DNA from: Planctomycetota bacterium
GTDB taxonomy: Bacteria > Planctomycetota > Phycisphaerae > UBA1845
DNA: 7,386 nucleotides
Assembly (NCBI GenBank): GCA_022566435.1
Contig: JADFIX010000040.1
Coordinates: forward strand, 4,281 to 11,666
Direction of reading: 5' to 3'
Below the pieces are notes generated by a model. It was not told where the DNA came from and ran no database searches. It was given only the letters and a program-made list of their open reading frames with translations. How positions within the stretch are numbered: position 1 is the stretch's first letter; the number at the start of each line of letters is the position of its first letter. Positions 5,519-7,386 of this stretch are shown here, piece after piece. The position numbers and the translations under genes were made by a program.

Positions 5519-7114
5519 ATGCCGCCAGACTTTCAAAAGAAAATCGTTTCCGATTCAGAGCTACAAGATGCCGTCACCCGCGCCCGTAAAGCGGGAAAGA
5601 CCGTCGTGCAATGTCACGGTTGCTTCGACATTGTTCATCCGGGACACATCCGCTATCTGGAATTCGCTCGAAAGCAAGGCGACGTGCTCGTGGTTTCGGT
5701 GACCGGCGATTGTGACATCACCAAGGGAAACGAGCGTCCGTACATTCCACAGGAGCTTCGTGCGGAAAACCTCGCGGCACTCGTCTTCGTCGATTTCGTT
5801 CATGTCACGTCCGAGCCCACCGCCGAGGCGGTCCTGGCGCTCGTCAAACCCGACATCTACGTCAAGGGCCGCGAGTATGAACGCTCTCATGACCCCGGAT
5901 TCTTGGCGGAAAAAAAAGTCGTCGAGCATCACGGCGGTCGAATCATCTTCTCCAGCGGGGAAATTGTGTTCAGCTCGACCAAGCTAATCGAGCGTATCCC
6001 GCAGACCTCGGAGACCGAGTCCAGCCGCGTCAATCTGGCATGCAAGCGGCACGATATCAGCCTATCACCCCTTGAAGAATCGCTGCGGCATTTTCGCGAC
6101 TTGCGCGTGCTGGTCGTCGGCGACATCGTGATGGATCGCTATGTCCAGTGCGATGCGATGGGCATTGCCAGCGAATCCCCGGTGATCAGCCTGGCCCAAC
6201 GGGACGAGCGAACCTATGTGGGCGGAGCGGCCATCGTCGCGCGGCACATCGCCGCGCTTGGCGCACACCCATTCCTTCTGAGCGCGGGTGCCGACGACGA
6301 TCAAACGGTGCATGCCGAACACCTCCTACACGGCGAGGGCGTGGAGACTCATCTCATTAAATCGCGTCCTGCCTTGGCCCTCAAAACGAGATTCCTGGTC
6401 GATGAGACCAAGGTTTTCAAAGTGGATTGCGCACAGCGGTTGCCGCTCGATTCCGTCGCGGAAAAACAAGCGGCCCTGATCCTCGAACAGCAATCGAAAA
6501 TCGCCGACGCCGTCATTTTTTGCGATTTCGGATACGGCATGCTGACCGGCAGCCTTCTCGAGCGAGTCTTACCCACACTACGACAAAACGTGAAGTTCAT
6601 CAGCGCCGACATCAGCGGCGGCCGGGCGAGCCTGCTCTCCTTTCGTTTTGCCGACCTGCTGTGCCCGACGGAGCGAGAGGCCCGAGCCATGCTGAACGAC
6701 CATGACTCAGGCTTGTCGGCAGCTGCGTGGAGACTTCTCCAAGAGACCCAGGCCCGGCACCTCTTCATTACCTTGGAAAAGCGAGGCTTGGTGGTATTCG
6801 AGCGGCGCTCGCAGGACCGATCGTCCCCGGAATGGGCCGGTCGACTCAAGAGCGAGCAGTTGCCGTCCCTTGCGGACCACGCCATCGACCGCCTCGGCTG
6901 CGGCGACGCCTTGCTGGCGGCGGCGACTTTAAGCCTCACGGCCGGTGACTCCCTCATGCAGGCAGCCTATCTGGGCAGCGCCGCCGCGGCGATCGAAGTG
7001 TCGATGTTGGGTAATCACCCGGTCGAGATTGATCTTCTGCGAGATTGGCTGCAATCCCGACGCGAGCTTCAGACGCCGATTCACAACCGCCCCGCCGCAG
7101 CGGCCGCATTGTAG
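5519..7114 (+). CDS. hldE: HldE/RfaE-like bifunctional enzyme with swapped domain order (nucleotidyltransferase + PfkB kinase)
   Basis: This 531-residue protein joins two domains. Residues ~10-160 are a cytidylyltransferase-fold nucleotidyltransferase like RfaE domain II: 'GCFDIVHPGH' (34-43) contains the nucleotide-binding HxGH, 'RPYIPQELRAENLAAL' (73-88) and 'VKGREY' (115-120) follow, and 'SSTKLI' (152-157) closes it. Residues ~190-510 are a PfkB/ribokinase-type kinase like RfaE domain I: 'VLVVGDIVMDRYV' (197-209), the substrate-site 'GGAA' (235-238), 'FCDFGYGML' (334-342), and the ATP/anion-hole motif 'DRLGCGD' (457-463) with D463 as predicted catalytic base. In E. coli HldE the kinase comes first; here the order is reversed. 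By analogy it would phosphorylate heptose 7-phosphate at C1 and then add a nucleotide (AMP in HldE) to give an activated heptose for LPS core. The sugar and nucleotide are not proven by sequence. GGAAIVA replaces the usual GGAANVA, and GCGD replaces GAGD. It is cytoplasmic and divergent from the LPS-export genes, which fits an LPS role. The last ~20 residues are an Ala/Pro-rich tail. Confidence 0.85.
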   Translation: MPPDFQKKIVSDSELQDAVTRARKAGKTVVQCHGCFDIVHPGHIRYLEFARKQGDVLVVSVTGDCDITKGNERPYIPQELRAENLAALVFVDFVHVTSEPTAEAVLALVKPDIYVKGREYERSHDPGFLAEKKVVEHHGGRIIFSSGEIVFSSTKLIERIPQTSETESSRVNLACKRHDISLSPLEESLRHFRDLRVLVVGDIVMDRYVQCDAMGIASESPVISLAQRDERTYVGGAAIVARHIAALGAHPFLLSAGADDDQTVHAEHLLHGEGVETHLIKSRPALALKTRFLVDETKVFKVDCAQRLPLDSVAEKQAALILEQQSKIADAVIFCDFGYGMLTGSLLERVLPTLRQNVKFISADISGGRASLLSFRFADLLCPTEREARAMLNDHDSGLSAAAWRLLQETQARHLFITLEKRGLVVFERRSQDRSSPEWAGRLKSEQLPSLADHAIDRLGCGDALLAAATLSLTAGDSLMQAAYLGSAAAAIEVSMLGNHPVEIDLLRDWLQSRRELQTPIHNRPAAAAAL

Positions 7115-7166
7115 ATGCCCTCGGCATCCCATGTTCGAACGCCCTCGCATCCTTGCGCCGTGTCGT

Positions 7167-7172
7167 TATATT
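7167..7172 (+). promoter_or_regulatory. Weak candidate -10 element before the thioesterase gene
   Basis: TATATT stands out as an AT-rich hexamer in the otherwise GC-rich 106-base gap between the hldE-like gene and the thioesterase start, about 50 bases before the ATG. No convincing -35 is present at 16-18 bases. The thioesterase may have its own promoter here or be read through from the gene upstream. Confidence 0.2.
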
Positions 7173-7209
7173 TTCACAAGACAACGGAGAGAACGGCGCC
7201 GTGATACCC

Positions 7210-7214
7210 AGGGG
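7210..7214 (+). promoter_or_regulatory. Ribosome binding site of the thioesterase gene
   Basis: AGGGG ends six bases before the ATG at 7221 and supports that start codon. Confidence 0.55.
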
Positions 7215-7220
7215 CACGAT

Positions 7221-7386
7221 ATGCTGAACCCGGAAATCCAGCAGGCTATTCTGGAACGAATCAACCGCATTCCGATCGTGGAGACACTCAAGATGCGGTT
7301 TGACGAGTTCGATCTCGGCCTATGCAAAACGACTGTCCCGTACGAACGAAAATATGACGGCGTGTTCGAGTCTATGCATGGCGGCC
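7221..7386 (+). CDS. PaaI-family hotdog-fold thioesterase (5' part, cut by window end)
   Basis: The first 55 codons read from ATG 7221: an N-terminal helix ('MLNPEIQQAILERINRIP'), a strand 'VETLKMRFDEFDLGLCKTTV', and then 'ESMHGG' at the window edge. The M-H-G-G turn after 'DGVF' is the signature entry to the central helix of PaaI/YbgC-type hotdog acyl-CoA thioesterases, in which the following residues supply the catalytic Asp/Glu. These enzymes hydrolyse acyl- or aryl-CoA thioesters in the cytoplasm. The family is about 130-160 residues long, so roughly two thirds lie outside the window. The gene follows the hldE-like gene in the same direction with a 106-base gap and has its own AGGGG site. 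The substrate cannot be inferred. Confidence 0.7.
   Translation, partial: MLNPEIQQAILERINRIPIVETLKMRFDEFDLGLCKTTVPYERKYDGVFESMHGG

Noticed and set aside
7114..7128. Intrinsic terminator after the hldE-like gene (GATGCC-CTC-GGCATC)
   Set aside because: The 6-bp stem is real but no T-run follows, so terminator function is not supported.

Overview
The window is GC-rich, densely coding bacterial DNA, most likely from a planctomycete (Planctomycetota, perhaps near Phycisphaerae). The assignment is an inference. It rests on IPTL-CTERM/PEP-CTERM-type sorting tails, a Cys-rich 'ACC-x-DGSC' segment of the kind common in planctomycete secreted proteins, a Gram-negative LptF/LptG pair, and a heptose kinase/nucleotidyltransferase fusion in non-enterobacterial domain order. 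There is no rRNA, tRNA, CRISPR array or intact mobile element.

Layout from left to right. (1) 72-1820, + strand: a fusion protein with an N-terminal RluA-type pseudouridine-synthase fold, whose catalytic Asp appears to be Ser, joined to a C-terminal RlmI/RlmK-type SAM-dependent rRNA methyltransferase. (2) 1821-2536: a gene-poor convergent intergenic region. It holds a REP-like array of palindromes with two ~51-bp direct repeats, and two decayed minus-strand tails of IPTL-CTERM secreted-protein genes that are about 87% identical in DNA over 72 bp. One of these abuts the lptG-like stop codon. (3) 2537-5255, - strand: a two-gene operon of LptF/LptG-family permeases for lipopolysaccharide export. 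The upstream (LptF-like) member has a periplasmic region about twice the usual size that looks internally duplicated. (4) 5256-5518: a divergent regulatory region with a hairpin and a possible pair of back-to-back promoters. (5) 5519-7114, + strand: a nucleotidyltransferase + PfkB kinase fusion resembling HldE/RfaE with its two domains swapped. (6) 7221 to the window end: the start of a PaaI-family hotdog thioesterase, cut by the window edge.

The divergent lptFG and hldE-like genes form a small LPS theme: heptose precursor synthesis on one side, and extraction and export of finished LPS by LptB2FG on the other. The rRNA-modification fusion and the thioesterase show no clear link to it. I see no defence system or other clearly new multi-gene system. 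The best candidates for novelty are the fusion with the apparently dead pseudouridine-synthase domain, the swapped-order HldE-like enzyme, the enlarged LptF, and the recombining IPTL-CTERM gene tails.
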